Source of the DNA: Rhodothermota bacterium
GTDB lineage: Bacteria > Hydrogenedentota > Hydrogenedentia > Hydrogenedentales > GCA-2746185
Direction of reading: 5' to 3'
Length of the DNA stretch: 6,048 nt
Assembly (NCBI GenBank): GCA_009885415.1
Contig: VFKU01000199.1
Location: forward strand, 1 to 6,048
Shown here: one piece after another, positions 1 to 6,048 of the stretch
How positions within the stretch are numbered: position 1 is the stretch's first letter
Layout: each line of letters opens with the position of its first letter
Notes under the pieces: model-generated
Seen by the model: the letters and a program-made list of their open reading frames with translations, nothing else
What the model was told of the DNA's origin: nothing
Database searches by the model: none
Translations under genes and position numbers: made by a program

Positions 1-1
1 C

Positions 2-748
2 GAGGCGCCGCTGCACCTCCGGTTGAACGGCGTGGCGTACACGACGACGATGCGCACGCCCGGCGACGACGAGGCGCTGGCGCGCGGACTGTTGTTTACC
101 GAGGGCATCGTTCCTGCGATCGACGCGCCCTGCGCCTATCACGTGCTGGACGACCCGGAAACGGGATTGCCCGCGTGCGTCGAAGTGAGCGTGCCGGAGA
201 CCTTTGTCGCCAAGGCGGTCGAAGGCCGCCGCACGATCATGGCCTCGGCTTCCTGCGGCGTCTGCGGCACGCGCGAACCGGCAGATATTGAAGTGTATGG
301 CCCGCCGCTCGCGCCGCGACATGACGCGCACCTCGACCTCGCGCGCGTGCCGGAGTTGCGGCTGCGGATGCAGGACGCGCAGCCGATTTTTCGCGCGACC
401 GGCGGGTGTCACGCCGCGGCGCTCTTCGATTCGCGGGGCGAGGTGCTGGTGGTGAAGGAAGATATCGGGCGGCACAACGCGGTCGACAAAGCCGTGGGTA
501 CGCTGCTTCGGAGCGGCCGACTCCAGGAGGCGGCCGTGTTGCTGGTGAGCGGCCGTGTGTCGTATGAAATTGTGTACAAGGCATACCGTGCCGGCGTGCC
601 AATCCTGTTGGCCGTGTCTTCGGCGTCTTCGCTGGCGGTCGAGACTGCGGAGAGGCTCGGCGTTGCCGTCGCCGGATTCTGCCGTGAGGAGCGGGCCACG
701 GTCTACAGTCACGCAGAGCGTTTCGTGGGAGCGGAGTCGAGACGATGA
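2..748 (+). CDS. fdhD: FdhD, formate dehydrogenase sulfurtransferase (5' partial)
   Basis: FdhD carries sulfur from an IscS-type cysteine desulfurase to the molybdenum bis-MGD cofactor of formate-dehydrogenase-like enzymes, in the cytoplasm; this is known for the E. coli family member. Counting residues from the TTG at 23, the sequence shows the N-terminal core TMRTPGDDEALARGLLFTEG, the CGVCG loop with the two sulfur-relay cysteines C78 and C81, GGCHAAALFD, EDIGRHNAVDKAVG, and VSGRVSYEIVYKA followed by a Ser-rich SSASSLAVE segment. The frame is open from base 2 and reads EAPLHLRLNG before the TTG. This matches the conserved 'EEPL-x-I/L-x-V/L-NG' start of the family, so TTG at 23 is not the real start and roughly 25-40 residues lie upstream of the window. 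The stop overlaps the next gene's ATG. No frameshift or missing key residue is seen in the visible part. Confidence 0.96.
   Translation, partial: EAPLHLRLNGVAYTTTMRTPGDDEALARGLLFTEGIVPAIDAPCAYHVLDDPETGLPACVEVSVPETFVAKAVEGRRTIMASASCGVCGTREPADIEVYGPPLAPRHDAHLDLARVPELRLRMQDAQPIFRATGGCHAAALFDSRGEVLVVKEDIGRHNAVDKAVGTLLRSGRLQEAAVLLVSGRVSYEIVYKAYRAGVPILLAVSSASSLAVETAERLGVAVAGFCREERATVYSHAERFVGAESRR
733..748 (+). promoter_or_regulatory. Ribosome binding site and ATGA stop/start overlap
   Basis: GGAG at 733-736 lies 8 nt before the ATG at 745, inside the last codons of fdhD. The ATG (745-747) overlaps the fdhD stop TGA (746-748) as ATGA. This arrangement supports ATG 745 as the oxidoreductase start and suggests that the two genes are translationally coupled on one transcript. 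Confidence 0.75.
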
Positions 749-2970
749 GCCGCATTTCGAAGAAGTGGACGCCGGCGAACTGGGCGAGCTGGAAACCCTT
801 CGGGATCGGGGAGCAGCGGCCGAACAATTACGCGGAAATTTTCCGAGCGATTTCGGAAAACCGCGGCGAACTGCCTTATGCCTGGCGCATTCTGAGCGAG
901 GGTGTGTGCGACGGCTGCGCGCTCGGCACGACGGGCCTCCACGATTGGACGCTCGAGGGCGTGCACCTCTGCAACATCCGCCTGCGGCTGTTGAAGCTGA
1001 ACACGATGGGGCCGCTGGACGCCGCGCGTCTCGGTAACGTGTCGGCGCTGCAACAACTGACGAGCGCGGAGTTGCGCGAACTCGGGCGGCTGCCGTGGCC
1101 GATGTTGCGACGGCGTGGTGAGCCCGGCTTTTCGCGCGTTTCGTGGGACGACGCGTTGAATCTGATTGCCGAGCGCATGCGCGCGGCCGCGCCGGATCGC
1201 CTTGCCTTCTATCTCACGAGCCGCGGCATGCCCAACGAGGCCTACTACTGCGCACAGAAGGCCACGCGCGCGATCGGCACGAACAACATCGACAATGCCG
1301 CGCGCGTCTGCCACTCGCCGAGCACGGTCGCGCTCAAAGACTCGGTCGGCGTCGGCGCGACAACGTGTTCGTACACGGATTGGCTTTCCGCGCAGGTGAT
1401 CGTGTTCATCGGCAGTAACGTGGCGAACAATCAGCCCGTCGCGACGAAGTACCTGCACTATGCGAAGAAGAACGGTGCGCAGATTCTCGTCGTCAACCCC
1501 TACCGCGAGCCGGGCATGGAGCGCTACTGGGTGCCGTCGGTGGTCGAGAGTGCGCTCTTCGGGACAAAACTTGCCGATCGCTTCTACCAAACCCAGACCG
1601 GCGGCGATGTGGCGTTTCTGAGCGGCGTGTTAAAGCATCTCGTCGAGACGCGGCGCATCGACACGGATTTCATCGACGGCCACACGACGGGTTTTGGCGA
1701 GCTGCGCCTCGCGCTCGGCGAGATGCCGTGGCGCGATCTCGAGGCCGCGAGCGGACTGCCCCAAGCGGAAATGGTCGAGCTTGCCGAGCGCCTAGGTCGC
1801 GCGGATCGGGCCGTGTTCGTCTGGAGCATGGGGATCACGCAGCATGTGTGCGGCGTGGACAACGTCCGCGCGATCGTGAATCTCGCACTCGCGCGCGGCT
1901 TCGTGGGGCGCGAAGGCTGCGGCTTGATGCCGATTCGCGGGCACTCCGGCGTGCAGGGCGGCGCGGAGATGGGCGCCTACGCGACGGCGTTTCCGGGCGG
2001 CGTGCCGGTGAACGAGGAAAACGCGGGCGCGCTCGGCGCGCAGTGGGGCTTCGAGGTGCCCGCGACGCCGGGCTTGGCCGCGCCGGAAATGATCGACGCG
2101 GCGCATCGCGGCGAACTCGACGTTTTATTCTCCGTCGGCGGGAATTTTCTTGAAGTCATGCCGGACCCATCCTACGTTGAGGCCAGCCTCGCGGAAATTC
2201 CGCTGCGGGTACACATGGATCTCGTCGTGTCCACGCAAATGCTCGTCGATGCGAAGGACACCGTATTGCTCCTGCCCGCCGCGACGCGCTACGAAACGCC
2301 CGGCGGCGTCACGGAAACAAGCACCGAGCGGCGCGTGATCTTCAGCCCGGAGATCGCCGGGCGGCGCATCGCCGAGGCGCGGCCCGAATGGGAAGTCTTC
2401 CTCGACCTTGCGCGGCGCGTGCGGCCCGAGCGCGCACCGTCGCTCGAACTGCGCACGACGGCCGAGGTACGCGCGGAGATTGCGCGTATCGTCCCCTTCT
2501 ACGACGGCATCCAGCACCTCGCGAAGCGGGGCGACCAGTTTCAGTACGGCGGGCTGCACCTCTGTGCGGGGTGGAATTTTCCGCTGCCGGACGGGCGCGC
2601 GCGGTTTGGCGTGGTGCGTCCGGCGGTCCCGGCGCCGAGCGACGGGACTTTTCTAATGACGACCCGCCGCGGCAAACAATTCAACACGATGGTGCACGAG
2701 CGGCGCGACGCGATCACCGGCGCGGAGCGCGAGGCCGTCCTGATGAACGCCGAGGACGCCGCGCGTCTCGGTCTGCGCGACGGCGACGCCGTCGCACTCA
2801 TCAGCGAAACCGGACGCTACGAAGGCCGCGTGCTCTTCGCGCCGATCCGCGCCGGCAGTGTGCAAGTGCACTGGCCCGAGGGGAACGTGCTGCTCGACCG
2901 GACACGCCGCGCGCCACAAGCGGGGATACCGGACTACGGCGCGCGAGTGGGTATCGAAAAAGTCATGTAG
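745..2970 (+). CDS. FdhF/YdeP-family molybdopterin oxidoreductase
   Basis: This is a complete 741-residue protein of the molybdopterin oxidoreductase superfamily, closest to the YdeP-type 'oxidoreductase alpha subunit' branch (E. coli YdeP is of similar length). These enzymes bind Mo/W-bis-MGD. The physiological substrate of the YdeP branch is unsettled, although E. coli YdeP is linked to acid resistance. By alignment from memory with E. coli FdhF, C189-H190 in ARVCHSPS occupies the Sec140-His141 metal-ligand site, and R398 in PIRGHSGVQGG occupies Arg333. Other family marks are VFIGSNVANNQP (residues 220-231), SMGITQH (361-367), VGGNFLEVMPD (464-474) and a C-terminal cofactor-binding barrel with RRGKQFNTMVHE (641-652). 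The N-terminus has C55-x2-C58 and C76; the place of the third classical Fe-S cysteine is T62. There is no twin-arginine signal, so the protein is probably cytoplasmic. FdhD is encoded immediately upstream, and no FdhB-like subunit follows. The TAG stop lies within the downstream repeat. The name is firm to family level; true formate oxidation is unproven. Confidence 0.93.
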   Translation: MSRISKKWTPANWASWKPFGIGEQRPNNYAEIFRAISENRGELPYAWRILSEGVCDGCALGTTGLHDWTLEGVHLCNIRLRLLKLNTMGPLDAARLGNVSALQQLTSAELRELGRLPWPMLRRRGEPGFSRVSWDDALNLIAERMRAAAPDRLAFYLTSRGMPNEAYYCAQKATRAIGTNNIDNAARVCHSPSTVALKDSVGVGATTCSYTDWLSAQVIVFIGSNVANNQPVATKYLHYAKKNGAQILVVNPYREPGMERYWVPSVVESALFGTKLADRFYQTQTGGDVAFLSGVLKHLVETRRIDTDFIDGHTTGFGELRLALGEMPWRDLEAASGLPQAEMVELAERLGRADRAVFVWSMGITQHVCGVDNVRAIVNLALARGFVGREGCGLMPIRGHSGVQGGAEMGAYATAFPGGVPVNEENAGALGAQWGFEVPATPGLAAPEMIDAAHRGELDVLFSVGGNFLEVMPDPSYVEASLAEIPLRVHMDLVVSTQMLVDAKDTVLLLPAATRYETPGGVTETSTERRVIFSPEIAGRRIAEARPEWEVFLDLARRVRPERAPSLELRTTAEVRAEIARIVPFYDGIQHLAKRGDQFQYGGLHLCAGWNFPLPDGRARFGVVRPAVPAPSDGTFLMTTRRGKQFNTMVHERRDAITGAEREAVLMNAEDAARLGLRDGDAVALISETGRYEGRVLFAPIRAGSVQVHWPEGNVLLDRTRRAPQAGIPDYGARVGIEKVM

Positions 2971-3043
2971 GGTGGGCTTCAGCCCACCGTACCTCGTATG
3001 GGAACGTCGATCTCGCGGCGTGGTGGGCTGAAGCCCACCCTAC
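2967..3043. repeat. 77-bp nested inverted-repeat element between convergent genes
   Basis: Bases 2967-2988 and 3022-3043 are exact reverse complements (22 of 22), separated by a 33-nt centre (2989-3021). Each arm also contains an 18-nt palindrome, GGTGGGCTTCAGCCCACC at 2971-2988 and its reverse complement at 3022-3039. The DNA or RNA could therefore fold either as one long 22-bp stem or as two short 7-bp hairpins. The outer ends begin GTAGGGTGGGC, which resembles the short palindromic REP/BIME-like repeats dispersed in many bacterial genomes, some of which are moved by RAYT transposases. That link is inference, because only one copy is visible and no transposase is present. I saw no obvious target-site duplication in the flanks. 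The element spans the entire gap between the two genes and supplies both stop codons. Confidence 0.9.
2971..3039. terminator. Possible bidirectional transcription terminator (paired hairpins)
   Basis: Each palindrome can form a GGTGGGC/GCCCACC 7-bp stem. The loop is TTCA or TGAA depending on the hairpin and the strand read, closed by a C-G pair. Its position between convergent genes suits a terminator acting in both directions. Neither strand has a T-tract after the hairpin, so this is not a canonical intrinsic terminator. A role in transcript 3'-end protection or in slowing polymerase is equally possible. Confidence 0.35.
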
Positions 3044-3900
3044 TCTAGCCAGCGGTTGAAGTGCGGGGCGCGTTTTTCGCGGAAGGCAGTCATGCCTTCG
3101 TGGGCGTCGGCGTGTTGATCGCTGACTGTGGTTTTGATGGCGATGTCTTCGAGCGCCTCGGCGAAATTTGAGTCGGCCGCGCGATAGACGGCGCGCTTGA
3201 GCATGCGCATGGCGACCTGCGGCCCCGCCGCGAGTTCCAGGGCCAGTTCCATCGCCGCGCTCATTAGATCGCCGGGCGGGACGACGTCGTGCACGAGGCC
3301 GAGGCGCTTGGCCTCCTCCGCTTCGACGATCTCGTTACGGAACAGGAATTCGATCGTGCGGGCGAGGCCGAGGTGTTGCAGAAGGAGATGGTGTCCGCCT
3401 TCGTCGGGCAGGAGACCGAAGCGTAGCGTGCCGCTGCCGAGCCGGGCGGTGGTGGAGGCGATGCGGAAATCGCAGCAGAGCGCGAGCGATAAGCCGGACT
3501 GGATCGCGGCGCCGTTGATGGCGGCGATGGTCATTTTGTCGAGATTGCGCACGGCGAGGTTGAGCGCTTGCGAGAAGGTGCGTAGGCCGTTATAGGTGCC
3601 GAGCGCGTGGTCCTTTGCGCGGCTGAATCCCGTAGGGATGTCGGGCACGAGTCCCCCACTCTTCTCCTGCGCGTCCATGGGCGAGGCGATGTCGTCGCCG
3701 GCGGAAAAGGCGCGGCCGGAGCCGGTGAAGATGAGGACCCGCAGTGTCTCGTCCATCTGCGCCTGCGTGAGCATCTCGATGAGGTCGCGCTTTATCGGCA
3801 TCGTCATGCCGTTCATGCGATCCGGCTGATCGAAAGTGACGATTGCAATGCCGGGATCTTCGAGAGAAACGGTAAAGCCGCGAAAGCTGCCGGTGATCAT
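3040..3900 (-). CDS. Enoyl-CoA hydratase/isomerase (crotonase) family protein
   Basis: The 286-residue product is a crotonase-superfamily member, a group that stabilises acyl-CoA enolate intermediates through two backbone NH groups. The first oxyanion-hole motif is GRAFSAGDDI (residues 62-71). The second is NGAAIQSGLSLALCCDFRIA (129-148), in which the usual GGG reads QSG. The two glutamates of classical hydratases (rat E144 and E164) appear to be replaced by S138 and T158. D166 in GLLPDEGG lies where isomerases such as PaaG place a catalytic Asp, so isomerase or another crotonase chemistry is more likely than plain hydration; this is inferred from alignment by eye. The protein is somewhat longer than the usual ~260 residues because of extra sequence at about 72-105. 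There is no targeting signal, so it is cytosolic. The ATG at 3900 has AAGGAGG 7 nt upstream. The gene lies 12 nt after the transporter gene, and its TAG stop is part of the repeat arm. Confidence 0.92.
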   Translation of the reverse strand: MITGSFRGFTVSLEDPGIAIVTFDQPDRMNGMTMPIKRDLIEMLTQAQMDETLRVLIFTGSGRAFSAGDDIASPMDAQEKSGGLVPDIPTGFSRAKDHALGTYNGLRTFSQALNLAVRNLDKMTIAAINGAAIQSGLSLALCCDFRIASTTARLGSGTLRFGLLPDEGGHHLLLQHLGLARTIEFLFRNEIVEAEEAKRLGLVHDVVPPGDLMSAAMELALELAAGPQVAMRMLKRAVYRAADSNFAEALEDIAIKTTVSDQHADAHEGMTAFREKRAPHFNRWLE

Positions 3901-3907
3901 GGTGCAT

Positions 3908-3914
3908 CCTCCTT
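3908..3914 (-). promoter_or_regulatory. Strong Shine-Dalgarno overlapping upstream stop codon
   Basis: On the minus strand AAGGAGG lies 7 nt before the ATG at 3900. Its first two bases are the last two of the transporter's TAA stop (3913-3915), reading TAAGGAGG. This fixes the hydratase-family start and implies that ribosomes ending on the transporter gene can reinitiate here. It disfavours the out-of-frame ATG at 3905-3907, which directly abuts the motif. Confidence 0.85.
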
Positions 3915-6048
3915 ACAAGGTGCGAGACGGCGTGCGATCGAAATGGATGAGTAACGGCGGCAGGAGCAACAAATCGCCCAGGACGGCGAAGGCCATCGTG
4001 GCGCTGAGCGCACGCGAGAAGGAGTGGAAGGGAACGAGCGGCGCAAAATTGAGCACCGAGAAGCCCGCCACGATGACGAGCGTGGCGACGATGACGGGCG
4101 ACCAGTGCTCACGCATCATGAGGTCGACGGCCTCTGCGGGCGACTTGCCCTCGAGGCGCCGGGCGCGATAGCGCATGATGAGGTGCCCCGTGTCGTCCAC
4201 GACGAGGCCGAGAGCGACGGCGGTCACCATCGAATTCCCGAGGTCGAGATCGATGCCGGCGAGTCCCATGAACCCCAGACAGGCGAAGACCGGCAGGGTA
4301 TTCACCAACAGCGCGATGAAGCCGACCCGCAGCGAGCGCACCATGAACGCAAAAGTAATCAAGAGCACGATCGTGCTGTAGAAAGTCGAACGAATATTGC
4401 TCCACGCGATCATGTCGCCCACTTCGAAGAAGAACTTCTCGCGGCCGGTGAGCGCGGCGTTCAGGCCGGCGGCCTCGAGGCGTCCCCGCAGGTCCTTCTT
4501 GAAAGCACGGAATTCCGTTGAATTGCGGAAGGGCACCTGGAGGATCACCGCGAGGTCTTGGCGGTCCGCGTCGATGTAGGGCTGAATGTCGTGCTCGTCG
4601 AAGAGAAGCAGGTATTGCGCGACGAGATCGGCTGAGGCGGGCATCGCGGTCGGCGTGGGATCGTTCGCGGTGAAAGCGAGACTCAGTTGCTGGACCTGAT
4701 CGTAAATCCACGAGGTTTTTATCTCCGGGTAGTCCTTGCGCAACTGCGCCAGTAACGCGTCCACCTTGCGCCAAAGCGCCGGATCGAGCGCGGCGTCGGG
4801 CTTGTCGCCGGAGATCAGCAGCGGCATGTTGTGCCGGCTAAAGAGCGCGGTGCCGCGATCGGCGTCCGCGCGAATCGCGTTGCTCGGCAAGAGATAATCG
4901 ATCGCCTCGTAATTCACGCGAACCAGAGTCATGCCCGCCAGCGTCAGCCCGAAAAGCGCGACAACCATCAGCACCGTGGCGCGGCGCGAGAGTCGCGCGG
5001 ACCACTGGACAAAGCGCGGCAGCGCGAGCGATTCCGCGGGCGCCGGCGCGATTCCCGTCTTCACCGTCAGCGGAAAGGTGAGGAAGATCGTAGCGTAGAG
5101 CACCATGCACACGCCGAAAGCGCCGAGCAGGCCGAACTGCTGAATATTCACGACGGAGCTGATCGCCGTAGTGCCAAACCCGAGCACGGTGGTCCCTGCG
5201 GCGAAGAGGAAAGGGACCACGCCGGAGGCCGGCACAATCCCGAAGATATAGCGGGTCTCGCGGTGAGTGTATTCGAGCGCGTGGATGGTGTAGGCCGTGC
5301 CCAACGGAATCAGCATGTTGATCACAAGCGAATTGACCGAGTTTTGCGTGATGCCGAGATAGCCCATGAGCGCAAAGGTGAAGTAGGCCGCGAAGATGCC
5401 CGAGCCGACGGAGAGCAGGCCGCCGACGATGCTGCGCGTGCACACGCCGGCGATGATGAGCATGAGCAGAATGGACACGCCCAGGATCAAGGTCGAGGCC
5501 TGGGTCTGGCGCGCGATCTCCGCGCTGACGTATTGGTCGCCGCTCTGGAAAAGACTGCCGCCGTGCGCGTCGGTAAAAATAGGCGTGTACTTGGCCACCA
5601 GCGGCGTCACGACCGCGTCGAACTTCACCGCGTCCACGCCGCGCTTACACGCAACGTAGAGCGCGATCGCGCGGCCGTCCTCCGTTAACAGCGTCCGGCG
5701 GTAGGGCGGATAGCCGAGCGCCAGTGCGCGGAGCGCGTTGCCGCCCTCGGGCGCGAGGTCGGCGATTTTCTTCACCTCCACTTGTTCCGCGGTGCCGGTG
5801 ACGTGGTCCGCCGTGGGCAGACCAATCACGCGCTCGACGACATCGAGTCCGTCGAGTTCCGCAAAGAGTTCCGTCAGCGCCTTCCACCGCTCCGGCCGCC
5901 AGACGTCGCCGGTGGCGATCACGACCGTGCCGAAATCCGGCGTGAAGCGATCAAGAAAGCGGTTGTAGATGTCCGCTTCGGTTCCGTGCCGCGGAACGAA
6001 GGACTCCGTCGCGTCGGTCTCCATCTTGAGCTTGGTGAGGCCCGGGAA
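3913..6048 (-). CDS. RND/MMPL-type membrane transporter (5' partial)
   Basis: This is an RND-superfamily permease of the MMPL/HpnN-like kind, typically proton-driven export of hydrophobic or lipid compounds across or out of the inner membrane. Counting from the internal Met at 6024, residues 1-175 form the first extracytoplasmic domain. Hydrophobic helices follow at about 178-195, 199-224, 231-251, 266-288, 296-320 and 349-368, then a second soluble domain at about 370-540, then helices at about 548-563, 567-588, 597-616, 641-660 and 669-694. GLVVDDTGHLIMRY (606-619) is the characteristic second-half TM motif, with D610 and D611 as likely proton-relay residues. The matching first-half site reads LGTAYTIHALEY (241-252), with no acid. 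The frame stays open to the window edge, reading FPGLTKLK before that Met, and no Shine-Dalgarno precedes it. The true start and the first TM helix are therefore outside the window; about 711 residues are visible. The TAA stop overlaps the next gene's ribosome binding site. The substrate is unknown. Confidence 0.92.
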   Translation of the reverse strand, partial: FPGLTKLKMETDATESFVPRHGTEADIYNRFLDRFTPDFGTVVIATGDVWRPERWKALTELFAELDGLDVVERVIGLPTADHVTGTAEQVEVKKIADLAPEGGNALRALALGYPPYRRTLLTEDGRAIALYVACKRGVDAVKFDAVVTPLVAKYTPIFTDAHGGSLFQSGDQYVSAEIARQTQASTLILGVSILLMLIIAGVCTRSIVGGLLSVGSGIFAAYFTFALMGYLGITQNSVNSLVINMLIPLGTAYTIHALEYTHRETRYIFGIVPASGVVPFLFAAGTTVLGFGTTAISSVVNIQQFGLLGAFGVCMVLYATIFLTFPLTVKTGIAPAPAESLALPRFVQWSARLSRRATVLMVVALFGLTLAGMTLVRVNYEAIDYLLPSNAIRADADRGTALFSRHNMPLLISGDKPDAALDPALWRKVDALLAQLRKDYPEIKTSWIYDQVQQLSLAFTANDPTPTAMPASADLVAQYLLLFDEHDIQPYIDADRQDLAVILQVPFRNSTEFRAFKKDLRGRLEAAGLNAALTGREKFFFEVGDMIAWSNIRSTFYSTIVLLITFAFMVRSLRVGFIALLVNTLPVFACLGFMGLAGIDLDLGNSMVTAVALGLVVDDTGHLIMRYRARRLEGKSPAEAVDLMMREHWSPVIVATLVIVAGFSVLNFAPLVPFHSFSRALSATMAFAVLGDLLLLPPLLIHFDRTPSRTL

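Noticed and set aside
1303..1318. Possible selenocysteine site in the molybdoenzyme
   Set aside because: The metal-ligand codon at 1309-1311 is TGC (Cys), not TGA, and the reading frame is uninterrupted, so no Sec insertion is needed.
709..1590. Minus-strand open frame of 293 codons opposite the molybdoenzyme
   Set aside because: It is antisense to strongly conserved family motifs, has no recognisable domain and is Arg-rich. It is best explained as a GC-bias shadow.
2388..3059. Plus-strand open frame of 223 codons ending in a WWAEAHPTL-like tail that crosses the repeat
   Set aside because: It overlaps the real molybdoenzyme frame and is mostly Arg/Ala. The tail is simply the palindromic repeat translated, not a protein domain.
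3590..3907. Alternative minus-strand start (ATG at 3907) in another frame near the Shine-Dalgarno
   Set aside because: The ATG directly abuts AAGGAGG, leaving no spacing, and the frame gives an Arg/His-rich peptide without family motifs. The ATG at 3900 opens a clear crotonase-family protein.
4831..5688. Long plus-strand open frame (285 codons) opposite the transporter gene
   Set aside because: It is wholly antisense to a clear RND protein. Its product is a charge-rich run of Arg, Glu, His and Asp with no domain pattern, as expected from the mirrored codon bias of GC-rich DNA.
6022..6024. ATG as the true start of the transporter
   Set aside because: The frame continues in transporter-like sequence to the window edge, no ribosome binding site precedes it, and the expected first TM helix would be missing.

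Overview
The window is GC-rich, with codon third positions mostly G or C, and is almost fully coding. It holds four protein genes in two convergent pairs. The gene families fit a GC-rich, probably Gram-negative bacterium. The sequence alone does not fix the phylum, and I cannot choose between, for example, Desulfobacterota, Binatota, Myxococcota, Planctomycetota and Pseudomonadota.

Left half, plus strand: the 3' part of fdhD (its 5' end is outside the window) encodes the sulfurtransferase that activates formate-dehydrogenase-type molybdoenzymes. It overlaps by 4 bp (ATGA) a complete gene for a YdeP-type molybdopterin oxidoreductase of 741 residues. That enzyme keeps the Cys/His/Arg active site of formate dehydrogenases. 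No electron-transfer subunits are encoded next to it in the window. The layout suggests a maturation factor made together with its client enzyme.

Centre: a compact 77-bp element fills the gap between the two converging pairs. It is a perfect 22-bp inverted repeat, and each arm contains its own small hairpin palindrome. The TAG at each outer end serves as the stop codon of the gene on that side. This is the most unusual structure in the window.

Right half, minus strand: a large RND/MMPL-type membrane transporter (5' end outside the window) is followed 12 nt later by an enoyl-CoA hydratase/isomerase-family gene. The Shine-Dalgarno of the second gene overlaps the transporter's stop codon. The pairing hints at handling of an acyl or lipid compound, but the substrate is not readable from sequence.

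I saw no tRNA, rRNA, CRISPR array, insertion sequence with a transposase, or recognisable promoter. The promoters of both operons probably lie outside the window. There is no gene-free stretch longer than about 70 bases. I did not find strong evidence for a wholly new biological system. The items worth follow-up are the nested repeat and the atypical active-site or cluster residues in the molybdoenzyme and the hydratase-family protein.
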